Assembly (NCBI GenBank): GCA_004020365.1
Contig: SAQR01000048.1
Location: 1-48,652 of the forward strand
Direction of reading: 5' to 3'
DNA length: 48,652 nucleotides
Source: Mesorhizobium sp.
GTDB lineage: Bacteria; Pseudomonadota; Alphaproteobacteria; Rhizobiales; Rhizobiaceae
Positions within the stretch are counted from its first letter, which is position 1. Each line of letters starts with the position of its first letter. This document shows positions 17,002-25,766 of this stretch, one piece after another. The notes beneath the pieces are model-generated. The model saw nothing but the letters and a program-made list of their open reading frames with translations, made no database searches and was not told the DNA's origin. The position numbers and the translations under genes were made by a program.

Positions 17002-18588
17002 ATGGCGAAAAGCGCCGGCAGCCAGGACACGCATGCAACAGATGCGCGCCGCGAGCGGCCGGGCGCTTTCCTCACAATGGCTGAAATCTCCAAATCCTAT
17101 CCGGGCGTTCAGGCATTGTCCCGGGTGGCCCTGGAGGTTCGCCCGGGAGAGATCCTGTCGCTGGTGGGTGAAAATGGCGCTGGCAAGTCGACCATGATGA
17201 AGGTGCTGGCGGGAGCTATCACGCCCGATGGCGGCGAGATCAGGCTCGACGGCCGGGTGATCGAGCTGTCGGACACCGCGGCCGCCCATGCGCACGGCAT
17301 CAGCACCATCTATCAGGAGTTGATGCTCATCCCGCATCTGTCAGTGCTCGAGAACATTTTCCTCGGTATGCTGTTGAGAAACCGGTGGGCAGCCCTCGAC
17401 TGGAAGGCGATGCGCAGTAAAGCCGCCGTCATCATGGCCGAACTTGGCTATCACGGCTCTCTGGACGTGCATGTCGGAAAGCTGAGCGTCGCCAAGCAGC
17501 AGCTCGTCGAGATCGGCAAGGCGATGACGCGTCCCTGTCGCTTGCTGATCATGGACGAGCCGACCGCACCGCTCAACCGGCAGGAAGTAGAGCACTTCTT
17601 CGAAATCGTCCGGAAACTCCAGAAGGCCGGAACGGCGATCATCTTCATAACCCATCACCTCAACGAGATTTTCGAAGTGTGCGACCGGGTCGTGGTGCTG
17701 CGCGACGGGCACCTGGTCGGCGAGTCCGAGGTCGCCGATCTCACCGAGGCGCGCCTGGTCGAGATGATGCTGGGAAAGAAGCTGAGCCTGGAAAAGCGCG
17801 ACTGGGACACCAAGGCGTCGGCGGACAGCGGTGTCGTGCTGCAGGTTGACGGCCTGACGACGTCCGCCTTGTTGAAGAATGTTTCGTTTCAGTTGCGCCG
17901 GGGCGAGGTCCTGGGCCTTGCCGGCCTGATGGGGTCGGGCCGCACCGAAATCCTGCGCGCCATTTTCGGCGTCGACAAGCCCTTTTCGGGCGCCATCCGC
18001 AGCCAGGGCCGCCTTGCCATGTTTTCCGGCCCCAGCAAGGCGCTCGCCGGAGGCATCGGGCTAGGTCCCGAAGACCGGAAGGCCGATGGGCTGGTGCTGT
18101 CAATGCCGGTCCGGCACAATGTGACGCTTTCTTCCCTGCGCCGGTATTCCGGGCTTTTCGCGTTGCGCCGCCGCGCCGAAACGGCCGCCGTGATGGACGT
18201 TTGCAAGCGCCTGCAGGTCAAATACAGCTCGACCGAAGTACCGGTGGGCAAGCTGAGCGGCGGCAACCAGCAGAAGGTGATCCTCGCCCGCCTGCTCGAT
18301 GCCAAGGTCGACATCTTCCTTCTGGACGAACCGACGCGCGGCATCGATATCGGCGCCAAGGAAGCCATCTTCGAGTTGATCCGGGAACTTGCCGCCAAGG
18401 GCGCAAGCGTGGTCATCGTTTCCTCAGTGATCGAGGAACTCATCTATGTCTGCGACCGTATCGTCTGCCTCAATCTCGGCCGCGTCACCGGCGAGCAGAC
18501 GCGCGAGGAGTTCGACGTTTCGAGCATCATGATCAATGTCATGGGCGGCCAACGGGACGCACATCACCAGGCGGAGGCCCGGATATGA
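17002..18588 (+). CDS. Sugar-type ABC transporter ATPase, importer 2
   Basis: From the ATG at 17002 (MAKSAGSQD, preceded by GAGGT) the protein has 528 residues with two nucleotide-binding domains. Domain 1 has GENGAGKST, signature-region KLSVAKQQLVEIGKAM, Walker B LLIMDEPTAPL and H-loop THHLNE. Domain 2 has the altered GLMGSGRTEILRA in place of Walker A, KLSGGNQQKVILARLL, and FLLDEPTRGIDIG. This is the RbsA/MglA architecture. The upstream in-frame ATG at 16948 is inside the preceding hairpin and is rejected. The last codons overlap the permease start by 4 bases (ATGA). It energises importer 2. Confidence 0.92.
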   Translation: MAKSAGSQDTHATDARRERPGAFLTMAEISKSYPGVQALSRVALEVRPGEILSLVGENGAGKSTMMKVLAGAITPDGGEIRLDGRVIELSDTAAAHAHGISTIYQELMLIPHLSVLENIFLGMLLRNRWAALDWKAMRSKAAVIMAELGYHGSLDVHVGKLSVAKQQLVEIGKAMTRPCRLLIMDEPTAPLNRQEVEHFFEIVRKLQKAGTAIIFITHHLNEIFEVCDRVVVLRDGHLVGESEVADLTEARLVEMMLGKKLSLEKRDWDTKASADSGVVLQVDGLTTSALLKNVSFQLRRGEVLGLAGLMGSGRTEILRAIFGVDKPFSGAIRSQGRLAMFSGPSKALAGGIGLGPEDRKADGLVLSMPVRHNVTLSSLRRYSGLFALRRRAETAAVMDVCKRLQVKYSSTEVPVGKLSGGNQQKVILARLLDAKVDIFLLDEPTRGIDIGAKEAIFELIRELAAKGASVVIVSSVIEELIYVCDRIVCLNLGRVTGEQTREEFDVSSIMINVMGGQRDAHHQAEARI

Positions 18589-19547
18589 GGTCTTTGCCCA
18601 TCAACGCCAACATCGTCATTCTGGCCGTGCTGCTGGCGTGCGCGGGCCTGGCCTCTCCCTACTTCTGGTCGGTCGAAAACATCATAAACCTCGTTCGCGT
18701 CGCCTCCCTCATAGGCATTGTCGCGGTCGGCGTGAACGTCGTCATCATTCTTGGCGGCATCGATCTGTCCGTTGGGTCGGTCGTTGCCTTGACCGGCACG
18801 CTGGCGGCGTCGCTGTGGACGCTGGGGGTCCCGCTTCCGGTGGTGCTGGCCGTGGCGCTTCTGGCGGCGGCCGTCGTCGGCGTCGTCAATGGCGGGCTCG
18901 TCGCCTTTCTCAATTTCCAGCCCTTCGTGGCGACGCTGGTCACCATGACGCTGTTTCGCGGCGTTGGACTGGTCTACAGCGCCGGCCAGCCGATCTATGC
19001 CAACTATCCGCCGGCCATCAACTTTCTGGCCAGAGGCAACGTGCTCGGCATCCCGACGCCGGCGCTGCTGTTCATCGCCATCGTCCTGCTCACCTGGTAC
19101 GTCATGCGCTTCCGGGCCATTGGCCGCATGATCTACATAGTCGGGTCGAACGAAAGCGCAGCCTATTTCGGCGGTGTCTCGGTTTGGCGCGTGAAGATGT
19201 TCGCTTACATCTACTGCGCGCTTCTGGCGGGACTGGCAGGGCTGATCCTGACGGCGCGAATGGGCTCGGGCGAGCCCGGCCAGGCCGGCATCCTGCTTGA
19301 ACTGGATGCGATCGCCGCGGTGGTGATCGGCGGCACCGCGCTGCAGGGCGGCAAAGGCTCCGTCTGGGGGGCGCTGGTAGGCGCCCTGGTGATCGGCATT
19401 CTCTCCAATCTCTTCAATCTGCTCGGCGTGGCGCCGGAATGGCAGAACGTTTCGAAAGGCGCGGTGATCCTTATAGCGGTCATCATCGCCGGCGCGGGCC
19501 CAATGATGAGTGCGTTGACGGCAAGGAGGTCGACCAATGGCGGGTAG
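18585..19547 (+). CDS. RbsC-type ABC permease A, importer 2
   Basis: This 320-residue permease opens MRSLPINANIVILAVLLACA. It has the family signature GGIDLSVGSVVALTGTLAAS and conserved ELDAIAAVVIGGTALQGGKGS before the last spans. Eight to ten membrane segments are apparent. GGAGG upstream and the ATGA junction with the ATPase define the start at 18585. It is followed, with an 11-base overlap, by a TPR protein and then a second permease, so the channel is probably a heterodimer. Confidence 0.92.
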   Translation: MRSLPINANIVILAVLLACAGLASPYFWSVENIINLVRVASLIGIVAVGVNVVIILGGIDLSVGSVVALTGTLAASLWTLGVPLPVVLAVALLAAAVVGVVNGGLVAFLNFQPFVATLVTMTLFRGVGLVYSAGQPIYANYPPAINFLARGNVLGIPTPALLFIAIVLLTWYVMRFRAIGRMIYIVGSNESAAYFGGVSVWRVKMFAYIYCALLAGLAGLILTARMGSGEPGQAGILLELDAIAAVVIGGTALQGGKGSVWGALVGALVIGILSNLFNLLGVAPEWQNVSKGAVILIAVIIAGAGPMMSALTARRSTNGG

Positions 19548-20445
19548 CCGGATGGTCCTCGACGACCGAGGAACCAGCATGCAGAAGTGGGCGCTGCCGG
19601 TGGCGGCGGTTGCCGTGTTTTTCACCGGGCTGAATGCGGGCTCGTATTTTCTGGCTCCCGCGCTGTTCGAGGCGGATACCGCGCGCGGGCCCTATACCGT
19701 CGCCAACAATTACGAGCTCACCCGGGTCTACAGCCGGGCCCTGGATTCCTACGCCCAGGTGGTGCAGGATTTTCCCGACAGCCGGTACTACGATCCCGCC
19801 CGCATTGGCATTGCCAATTCGCTGATGGCGCTCGGACGCAGAAGCGAGGCGATAGCCGAATACGAGAAGCTGCTGACGAGCCTCACCGACAATAACGACC
19901 TCCGCGCGAACCGATTGACCGTTCTGACCAAACTGGCCCATGCGCTGGAAGAGGACGGCGATACGCAACGCTTCCAGGCAGTCTTCGAACTCCTGTCGAA
20001 GGAGTATCCCGACAGCGCGGCAACGAAGGACGCAAAACGGTTCGCCGACACGATCTCGGCAGCCGCGCAAGCTTCCGACAGCCAGTCGGCGCAGTCCGAC
20101 CTCGTCAAAGTCGAGGCGGAGGCGGCGATCGTCGGGGCGCCGTTCAAGATTTCGGTGACCGTGATGCCGGAGGCTGTTCCGCCCGGCCAGTTCTCGGTGG
20201 CGATCAACAGTTCGTTCGTGGCGCAGTTCGATCTCGTTTCCGTGGCGCCGACCAGCGGCGGCACCGCCGACTACTGGGGCAAACGCTTCTACCAGTTTAG
20301 GATGGATGGCGGCCAACCCTTCGAGGCCGTGTTCACCTTCAAGCCGAAAGCGGCGGGAACGCACAGTCTCGACCTCGATCTGGAAAGCAATTTCTCCCTG
20401 ATCGAGCTCAACCAGCTTTCCTCGATCGACGTGGCGGGGCAGTGA
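19537..20445 (+). CDS. TPR-type membrane-anchored or secreted protein inside an ABC operon
   Basis: This 302-residue protein has a hydrophobic N-terminal segment (WALPVAAVAVFFTGLNAGSYF, about residues 18-38), an uncleaved anchor or signal. TPR-like helices follow: YSRALDSYAQVVQDFPDSRY near 66-85, LMALGRRSEAIAEYEKLLTSL near 96-116, and RFQAVFELLSKEYPDS. The C-terminal domain of about 120 residues is beta-rich (FKISVTVMPEAVPPGQFSVA through AGTHSLDLDLESNFSLIEL). GGAGGT six bases before the ATG at 19537 fixes the start, overlapping the upstream permease by 11 bases; the stop abuts the next permease. I know no named family with this layout. It may be a periplasmic accessory factor for importer 2, which is inference from coupling alone. 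Confidence 0.8.
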   Translation: MAGSRMVLDDRGTSMQKWALPVAAVAVFFTGLNAGSYFLAPALFEADTARGPYTVANNYELTRVYSRALDSYAQVVQDFPDSRYYDPARIGIANSLMALGRRSEAIAEYEKLLTSLTDNNDLRANRLTVLTKLAHALEEDGDTQRFQAVFELLSKEYPDSAATKDAKRFADTISAAAQASDSQSAQSDLVKVEAEAAIVGAPFKISVTVMPEAVPPGQFSVAINSSFVAQFDLVSVAPTSGGTADYWGKRFYQFRMDGGQPFEAVFTFKPKAAGTHSLDLDLESNFSLIELNQLSSIDVAGQ

Positions 20446-20447
20446 CG

Positions 20448-21449
20448 ATGGCGCGCATGCGTTCGCTGCTGCTGGAGCAGCCGATCATTTTCGTTCTGAT
20501 CGCGCTCATTGCGGCGTTCGCCGTCTTTGCCGACGGCTTCGCCGATGCGTCGAACATCAGCAATGTGCTTCGGCAGACTTCGATGCTCGGCATCGTGGCG
20601 ATCGGCATGAGCATCGTGGTCCTGACGGGCGGCATAGACCTGTCCGTCGGCTCGGTGGTGGCGCTTTCCACGGTTCTGGTAGCCGGGCTGGCGAACAGCT
20701 ATCCGCCGATCATCGGCATCAATGTCGCGCTCGTCGCCGGCGCCTTGATCGGATTCGCAAACGGCGTTCTGATCGCGGGACTCGGGCTGCAGCCCATCAT
20801 CGTCACCGTTTCGAGCATGGCGATGGTGCGCGGTCTGGCCATGTGGATATCCGAGAGCCGCCCCATATTCGGCACGCTGCCAAAGGACCTGTTCCTGCTC
20901 TTCGATGGACGGTTCCTGGGAATCCCGCTCCCTGTCTTCATATTCGCGGCTCTGGCGCTTTGTGCGATGTTCTTTCTCGGCAACACCCGGACGGGACGCG
21001 CCATCTACGAGGTCGGCGGCAATGAAGAGGCGGCGTCGCTCGCCGGTATCCGCGTCGGTGCGACGAAGGTGGTTGCCTATACGCTGTGCGGGTTTCTCGC
21101 TTCGATCGCCGGCATCGTCTTGACCGCGCGCATGCAGTCGGGCGACGGCGTGCGCACTGGCATGGGGTGGGAACTCGACGCGATCGCCGCCGTGGCTGTC
21201 GGCGGAATTTCGCTGGCGGGCGGCCGCGGCCATCTCATCGGCGCGATCTGCGGCGTGCTGATCATCGGCTTGCTGGCGAACGCCTTCAATCTCATGGGCA
21301 TCAACCCGTACTGGCAGCGCATCGTCGTCGGGCTCGTGCTTGCCGGAGCGGTGATCGCCTACAACGAGCGGCTGCGTGCCTGGTTTTCAAGGGCCAGGAT
21401 CACGGCCGCGCCAACGCCCGAACTGCCGCGGGCCGACCGGGCCGGGTGA
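20448..21449 (+). CDS. RbsC-type ABC permease B, importer 2
   Basis: From the ATG at 20448 the protein has 333 residues; a GTG at 20442 in frame is an alternative but has poor ribosome-site spacing. It shows the RbsC-family signature GGIDLSVGSVVALSTVLVAG and the C-terminal ELDAIAAVAVGGISLAGGRG. Hydrophobic spans cover most of its length. It is the second membrane subunit of importer 2, separated from permease A by the TPR protein gene. The operon may read on into the aldehyde dehydrogenase gene 75 bases later. Confidence 0.92.
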   Translation: MARMRSLLLEQPIIFVLIALIAAFAVFADGFADASNISNVLRQTSMLGIVAIGMSIVVLTGGIDLSVGSVVALSTVLVAGLANSYPPIIGINVALVAGALIGFANGVLIAGLGLQPIIVTVSSMAMVRGLAMWISESRPIFGTLPKDLFLLFDGRFLGIPLPVFIFAALALCAMFFLGNTRTGRAIYEVGGNEEAASLAGIRVGATKVVAYTLCGFLASIAGIVLTARMQSGDGVRTGMGWELDAIAAVAVGGISLAGGRGHLIGAICGVLIIGLLANAFNLMGINPYWQRIVVGLVLAGAVIAYNERLRAWFSRARITAAPTPELPRADRAG

Positions 21450-21524
21450 CCGGTCTTTGCCGCGCGGCCCGTCGCCGGGCTGAAGCCGCCTGGAATTCAT
21501 CTCATAAGGAACAAGGTTTGAACC

Positions 21525-22988
21525 ATGACCCGTCGCAAACATGGCCTTTGGATCGATGGCGCCGCCGAGCTGCCGCGGGGCGGAAAGACGTATGAACGCC
21601 GTTCCCCCGCGACGGGCGAGCATGTCGCGAGCGTCTGCCTTGCTACGGCAAGCGACGTGGATCGCGCCGTGCGGTCAGCGAACGCCGCTTTCCGGGCCGG
21701 CGCCTGGTCGAAGATGCCGGCCATCGAGCGCGGAAAGATCGTCAGCCGCTTCGCCGACCTGATCGCGACCAATCTGGACGACCTGACGGCGCTGGAAGCG
21801 GACGAGGCGGGAAAGACGCTGGCCGGGGCGCGCGGCGAGATCGAATGGTCGATCGAACTAATGCGTTTCGCGGCTTCTCTGGCCTGGAATATCCCGGGAA
21901 AGGTCTTGAACCATGAGGGCGGCGACAAGCTCGGCATCGTCACCCACAGCCCGCTTCCTGTCATCGCGATGATCCTGCCGTGGAATTTCCCGACCGTCAC
22001 GCTGTTCCAGAAGCTGCCCTATGCGCTGGTCGCGGGATGTTCGGTGGTGATCAAGCCGTCGACATTCACGCCCGGAACGACGCTGGAATATGCGCGGCTG
22101 GCCAAGGAGGCAGGCATTCCCGACGGGGTGATTTCGGTCGTGCCGGGCGACGGCGCGGAGGTGGGCGAAACGCTGTGCCGGCATGAGGGCGTCAGCATGG
22201 TTTCCTTCACCGGCTCGACGGAAGTTGGCCGTCGCATCGCCGCCCTGTGCGGCGAGTCGCTGAAGCGCGTGGCGCTGGAGCTGGGCGGCAAGGGTGCCAA
22301 CATCGTCTTCGCCGACGCCGATCTCGACGCGGCGCTGCATGGGGCGCTGGCCGCCTTCACCATAAACCAGGGCGAGGAATGCTGCGCGGGCGCCCGCCTG
22401 CTGATCCAGCAATCGGTGGCGGATGAGTTCGTCGCCAAGCTGGCTGAAAAGGCGAAGGCGATGAAGCTCGGCGGGGCGTCGACCGCCGGCGCCGAGCTGG
22501 GGCCGATGATCCACGACAAGCATCACGCCAGCGTGCTGGGCTACATCGAGAAGTCGAAAGAGGAAGGGGCCGTACTGGTGGCGGGCGGCGGCCGGCCGCA
22601 GGACCAATCGCTGGCGCAGGGATATTTCGTCGAGCCCACCATCTTCACCGGCGTCACGCCGGAGATGACCGTCTTCAAGGAGGAGGTCTTCGGGCCGGTT
22701 CTCGGCGTGACCACCTTCGAGACCGAGGAGGAAGCGGTCGCGCTGGCCAACTCGACGCCTTATGGCTTGGCGAACGGCATCTGGACGAGAAACTTCGACC
22801 GGGCGATCCAGGTTTCCGCCGCGCTCGAAAGCGGCTTCGTCTATATCAACTGCTACCTCGAGACGATCCCACAACTTCCGTTCGGCGGCGTGAAGGCCAG
22901 CGGTTTCGGCCGCGAGAACGGCGAGCAGGGGCTGCTCGAATTCATGCAGACCAAGTCCACCTTCGCGCGGCTGCGGCCTTCGCGCTGA
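21525..22988 (+). CDS. NAD(P)-dependent aldehyde dehydrogenase
   Basis: This 487-residue protein of the aldehyde dehydrogenase superfamily has oxyanion-hole N154 (LPWNFP), the glycine-rich FTGSTEVG near 228-235, general-base E252 (LELGGKGAN) and catalytic Cys in NQGEECCAGAR (C286, with adjacent C287). The C-terminal PFGGVKASGFGRENGEQGLLEF is complete. Length and motifs indicate an active tetrameric cytosolic enzyme oxidising an aldehyde to an acid. The substrate cannot be told, but placement after a sugar-type importer suggests an intermediate of the imported compound. AAGG lies 8-12 bases upstream of the ATG. Confidence 0.92.
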   Translation: MTRRKHGLWIDGAAELPRGGKTYERRSPATGEHVASVCLATASDVDRAVRSANAAFRAGAWSKMPAIERGKIVSRFADLIATNLDDLTALEADEAGKTLAGARGEIEWSIELMRFAASLAWNIPGKVLNHEGGDKLGIVTHSPLPVIAMILPWNFPTVTLFQKLPYALVAGCSVVIKPSTFTPGTTLEYARLAKEAGIPDGVISVVPGDGAEVGETLCRHEGVSMVSFTGSTEVGRRIAALCGESLKRVALELGGKGANIVFADADLDAALHGALAAFTINQGEECCAGARLLIQQSVADEFVAKLAEKAKAMKLGGASTAGAELGPMIHDKHHASVLGYIEKSKEEGAVLVAGGGRPQDQSLAQGYFVEPTIFTGVTPEMTVFKEEVFGPVLGVTTFETEEEAVALANSTPYGLANGIWTRNFDRAIQVSAALESGFVYINCYLETIPQLPFGGVKASGFGRENGEQGLLEFMQTKSTFARLRPSR

Positions 22989-23026
22989 TCAGGTTCCGAA
23001 TCAATCCACAGCAAGCGAGCATTCCC

Positions 23027-24043
23027 ATGAAACCCGTCCGTTTCGGCATTGTATCAACCGCCAAGATCGCCCGCGACTGGGTGATCCCGGCCATGAAATC
23101 CGTTACCGAATGTGAGGTAGTCGCCATCTCCTCGCGCGATGAGGGGCGGGCTAAAAGCGTTGCCGGCGAGTTCGGCATTGCGCGCCACTACGGTTCGCTG
23201 GCGGAGCTGCTGAAAGACGACAGCGTCGAGGCGATCTACATCCCGACGCCGAACAGCGACCACGTGCCGGAAGCGGTCGAGGCGCTGCGGGCAGGGAAGC
23301 ATGTGCTCTGCGAGAAGCCGCTGGGGCTCGATTCGCGCGAGGCGGAACATCTGCTGGCGGTGCAGCGTGAGACCGGCCTCCAGGTCTCCGAAGCGTTCAT
23401 GGTGCGCTACCACCCGCGCTGGCTGGCGGCCCGCGACATCATTCGCAGCGGCAGGCTGGGCAGGGTCACGCAGATCCACGCCGCCTACAGCGTGATGAAC
23501 GGCAATGCCCAGGACATCAGGTTCAAACCGGAACTCGGCGGCGGTGCCCTCGGCGACGTCGGCGTCTATCCGATCACGGCGGCGCGATTCCTGTTCGAGG
23601 ACGAGCCGGTCGCCGTCACCGCGACCTTCGAGAAACAGTCGCCTGACGGCGTTGACGTCGCCGTCGCGGGCTTGCTCGAATTTCCCGGCAACCGCAACTT
23701 GCTGTTCAGCGGCGCACTGTTGCAGGCATGGTCGCATTTTATCAACGTCATCGGCACGGAAGGCTGGATGGAGCTGCCGGTGTCAGTGTGGCCTTCGGAC
23801 AAGCAGGAGACTTTCATTCGCGTTCGCGGCCGCGACGACCTTTATGACAATAAGGTCGAGACGATAATGTTTGAGCCCGCCAATCAGTATGAGCACGAGG
23901 TGCGGGCCTTCGCGCGCGCGGTGCGCGGCGAACTGGAACAACCTTGGCCGCTGGCGAACGCTATCGCCGGCATGCGCATCCTGGACGCCGTCCGTGAGTC
24001 GGCTGCCAAGAACCGCAAGGTGGAAATCAACACGTCGCTTTGA
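23027..24043 (+). CDS. Gfo/Idh/MocA-family NAD(P)-dependent oxidoreductase
   Basis: This 338-residue protein has an N-terminal Rossmann fold (RFGIVSTAKIARDWVIPAM), the family hallmark EKP (HVLCEKPLGL, K97) and C-terminal GGGALGDVGVYPITAARFLF. The pattern is closest to dihydrodiol dehydrogenase / NADP-dependent xylose dehydrogenase-type members. Such enzymes oxidise sugars, inositols or amino-sugar derivatives at a ring carbon. It starts 38 bases after the aldehyde dehydrogenase and is probably in the same operon. The substrate is unknown. Confidence 0.92.
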   Translation: MKPVRFGIVSTAKIARDWVIPAMKSVTECEVVAISSRDEGRAKSVAGEFGIARHYGSLAELLKDDSVEAIYIPTPNSDHVPEAVEALRAGKHVLCEKPLGLDSREAEHLLAVQRETGLQVSEAFMVRYHPRWLAARDIIRSGRLGRVTQIHAAYSVMNGNAQDIRFKPELGGGALGDVGVYPITAARFLFEDEPVAVTATFEKQSPDGVDVAVAGLLEFPGNRNLLFSGALLQAWSHFINVIGTEGWMELPVSVWPSDKQETFIRVRGRDDLYDNKVETIMFEPANQYEHEVRAFARAVRGELEQPWPLANAIAGMRILDAVRESAAKNRKVEINTSL

Positions 24044-24112
24044 CGTATCGTAAGCGGCCTGTATAGACCGGCGCAAACGTCATCCCGGCGTTTGAAAAAG
24101 TATCAGAGCGAG

Positions 24113-25562
24113 ATGTTCAAGAATCTGATCGGTGGGCAGTGGGTTGGCGGCAACGGACAGCCGAACGTCAATCCTTGGGCGACTATGCGCATGGCACTGC
24201 CGTTGACATGAAGACGGCGATCGCGGCCGCCAAGGCGGCGTTTCCAGCATGGTCTCACGGTCCGGGATATTGGAACGCCACGCGGTGCTGAAGAAGACGG
24301 CCGACGAGATCATGGCGCGCAAGGACGAGCTCGGCGCGCTGCTGTCGCGCGAGGAGGGCAAGACGCTGCCCGAAGGAACCGGCGAGGTGATCCGCGCCGC
24401 TCAGATCTTCGATTTCTTCCCCGGCGAAACGCTGCGGCTGACGGGTGAAACCGTGCCCTCCGCCCGGCCCGGCGTCGGCGTCGAGATCACCCGCGAGCCG
24501 CTGGGCGTCATCGGCATCATCACGCCCTGGAACTTCCCCATCGCCATCCCCTACTGGAAGATCGCGCCGGCGCTCGCCTATGGCAACACGGTGGTGTTCA
24601 AGCCGGCGGACTTGGTTCCAGGTTCCGCTTGGGCGCTGGTGGACATCCTGCAGCGGGCGGGCCTGCCAAAGGGCGTGCTCAACCTGGTGATGGGCAGGGG
24701 CTCCGTCGTCGGCCGGGCCCTGCTCGACAGCCCCGACCTCGCCGGCCTGACCTTCGCCGGATCGACTGGAACCGGCAAGCAGGTCGCGTTGTCTTCCATC
24801 GAGCACAATCGCAAGTTCCAGCTTGAACGGGCGGCAAGAATCCGTTCGTCGTGCTCGGTGACGCCGATCTCGACGTCGCGGTCGAGGCGACGGCCAACTC
24901 CGGCTTCTTCGCCACGGGCCAGCGCTGCACGGCCTCGTCGCGCATCATCATGACGGAAGCCATCCATAACCGCTTCGTCGCGGCGCTGACCGAAAGGCTG
25001 TCTAAGATCAAGGTCGGCCACGCTATGGACAAGGAAACCCATATAGGCCCGGTCGTGGATGCGGGGCAATTGAAACAGGATATGGACTATATCCAGATCG
25101 GCCGTGGAGAGGGCGCGAAGCTTGTCTTCGGCGGCGAACGCGTCGAGCGTTCGACTCCTGGCTTCTATCTGCAGTCGGCGCTGTTCACCGAAGCGACCAA
25201 TCAGATGCGCATCGCGCGCGAGGAGATCTTTGGGCCGGTCGCCGCGGTCATCCGCGTCAAGGCCTACGACGAGGCGCTCGCCTGCGCAAACAACACTCCG
25301 TTTGGTCTGTCGGCCCGGCATCGCGACCACCAGCCTGAAATATGCCTCGCACTTCGAGCGCAACGCGGAGGCCGGCATGGTGATGGTGAACCTGCCCACG
25401 GCGGGCGTCGATTTCCATGTGCCATTCGGCGGCCGCAAGGGCTCTTCGTTCGGATCGCGGGAACAGAGAAAGTATGCTAGCGAGTTTTTTACCACAGTAA
25501 AAACGGCATATATGTTCTCACAATATTTGCTGCGCAAGAATACTTATTGGGTAATATCTTAG
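24113..25562 (+). pseudogene. Broken aldehyde dehydrogenase (2-ketoglutarate semialdehyde dehydrogenase-like)
   Basis: From the ATG at 24113 (MFKNLIGGQWVGGNGQPNVNP) the reading frame changes at least four times, near 24175, 24255, 24835 and 25315. The joined pieces form a whole aldehyde dehydrogenase: GDYAHGTAVDMKTAIAAAKA, LERHAVLKKTADEIMARKD, ITPWNFPIAIPYWKIAPALA, FVVLGDADLDVAVEATANSG, the catalytic-Cys stretch TGQRCTASSRIIMT, and VDFHVPFGGRKGSSFGSREQ. A few residues are missing after NVNP. The sequence pattern fits the KGSADH group, the usual last step of non-phosphorylative pentonate, hexarate and hydroxyproline pathways. With four lesions it is almost certainly inactive. Confidence 0.85.
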
Positions 25563-25595
25563 GCATCGAGACGCGATAGCGGGGATGGGATAACC

Positions 25596-25727
25596 ATGAA
25601 ACTTGACACAACCGGTATATATCTCGTTGTTGCAGCATTATTGATCATTGCTTTGTTGTTGATGCTATCATTTTTTGTCGAATTCGGAGGCGGACAGATA
25701 AGTTGGCCGCTCGGTAGCGGTCACTAG
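25596..25727 (+). CDS. Small single-span membrane protein (43 residues)
   Basis: An ATG at 25596, preceded by GGGATGGGA, opens a 43-residue frame: a short polar head (MKLDTTG), one strongly hydrophobic helix (about residues 8-29, with LLIIALLLMLSFFV) and a polar glycine-rich tail ending GSGH. The stretch is clearly more AT-rich than its surroundings. It lies 33 bases after the dead aldehyde dehydrogenase and just before a terminator hairpin. No homologue is known to me. It may be a genuine small protein or a chance frame. Confidence 0.4.
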   Translation: MKLDTTGIYLVVAALLIIALLLMLSFFVEFGGGQISWPLGSGH

Positions 25728-25728
25728 C

Positions 25729-25755
25729 TAGGATTTTTGCCGCATCAAAATCCTA
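25729..25755. terminator. Bidirectional intrinsic terminator
   Basis: TAGGATTTT (25729-25737) pairs perfectly with AAAATCCTA (25747-25755) around a 9-base loop. The T-rich and A-rich arms give terminator character on both strands. It separates the rightward 15.9-25.7 kb genes from the leftward LacI gene. Confidence 0.65.
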
Positions 25756-25766
25756 ACGGGGCTGAG

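Noticed and set aside
24113-25562. Two or three separate small aldehyde dehydrogenase genes
   Set aside because: The fragments join in order into one aldehyde dehydrogenase, so it is one broken gene.
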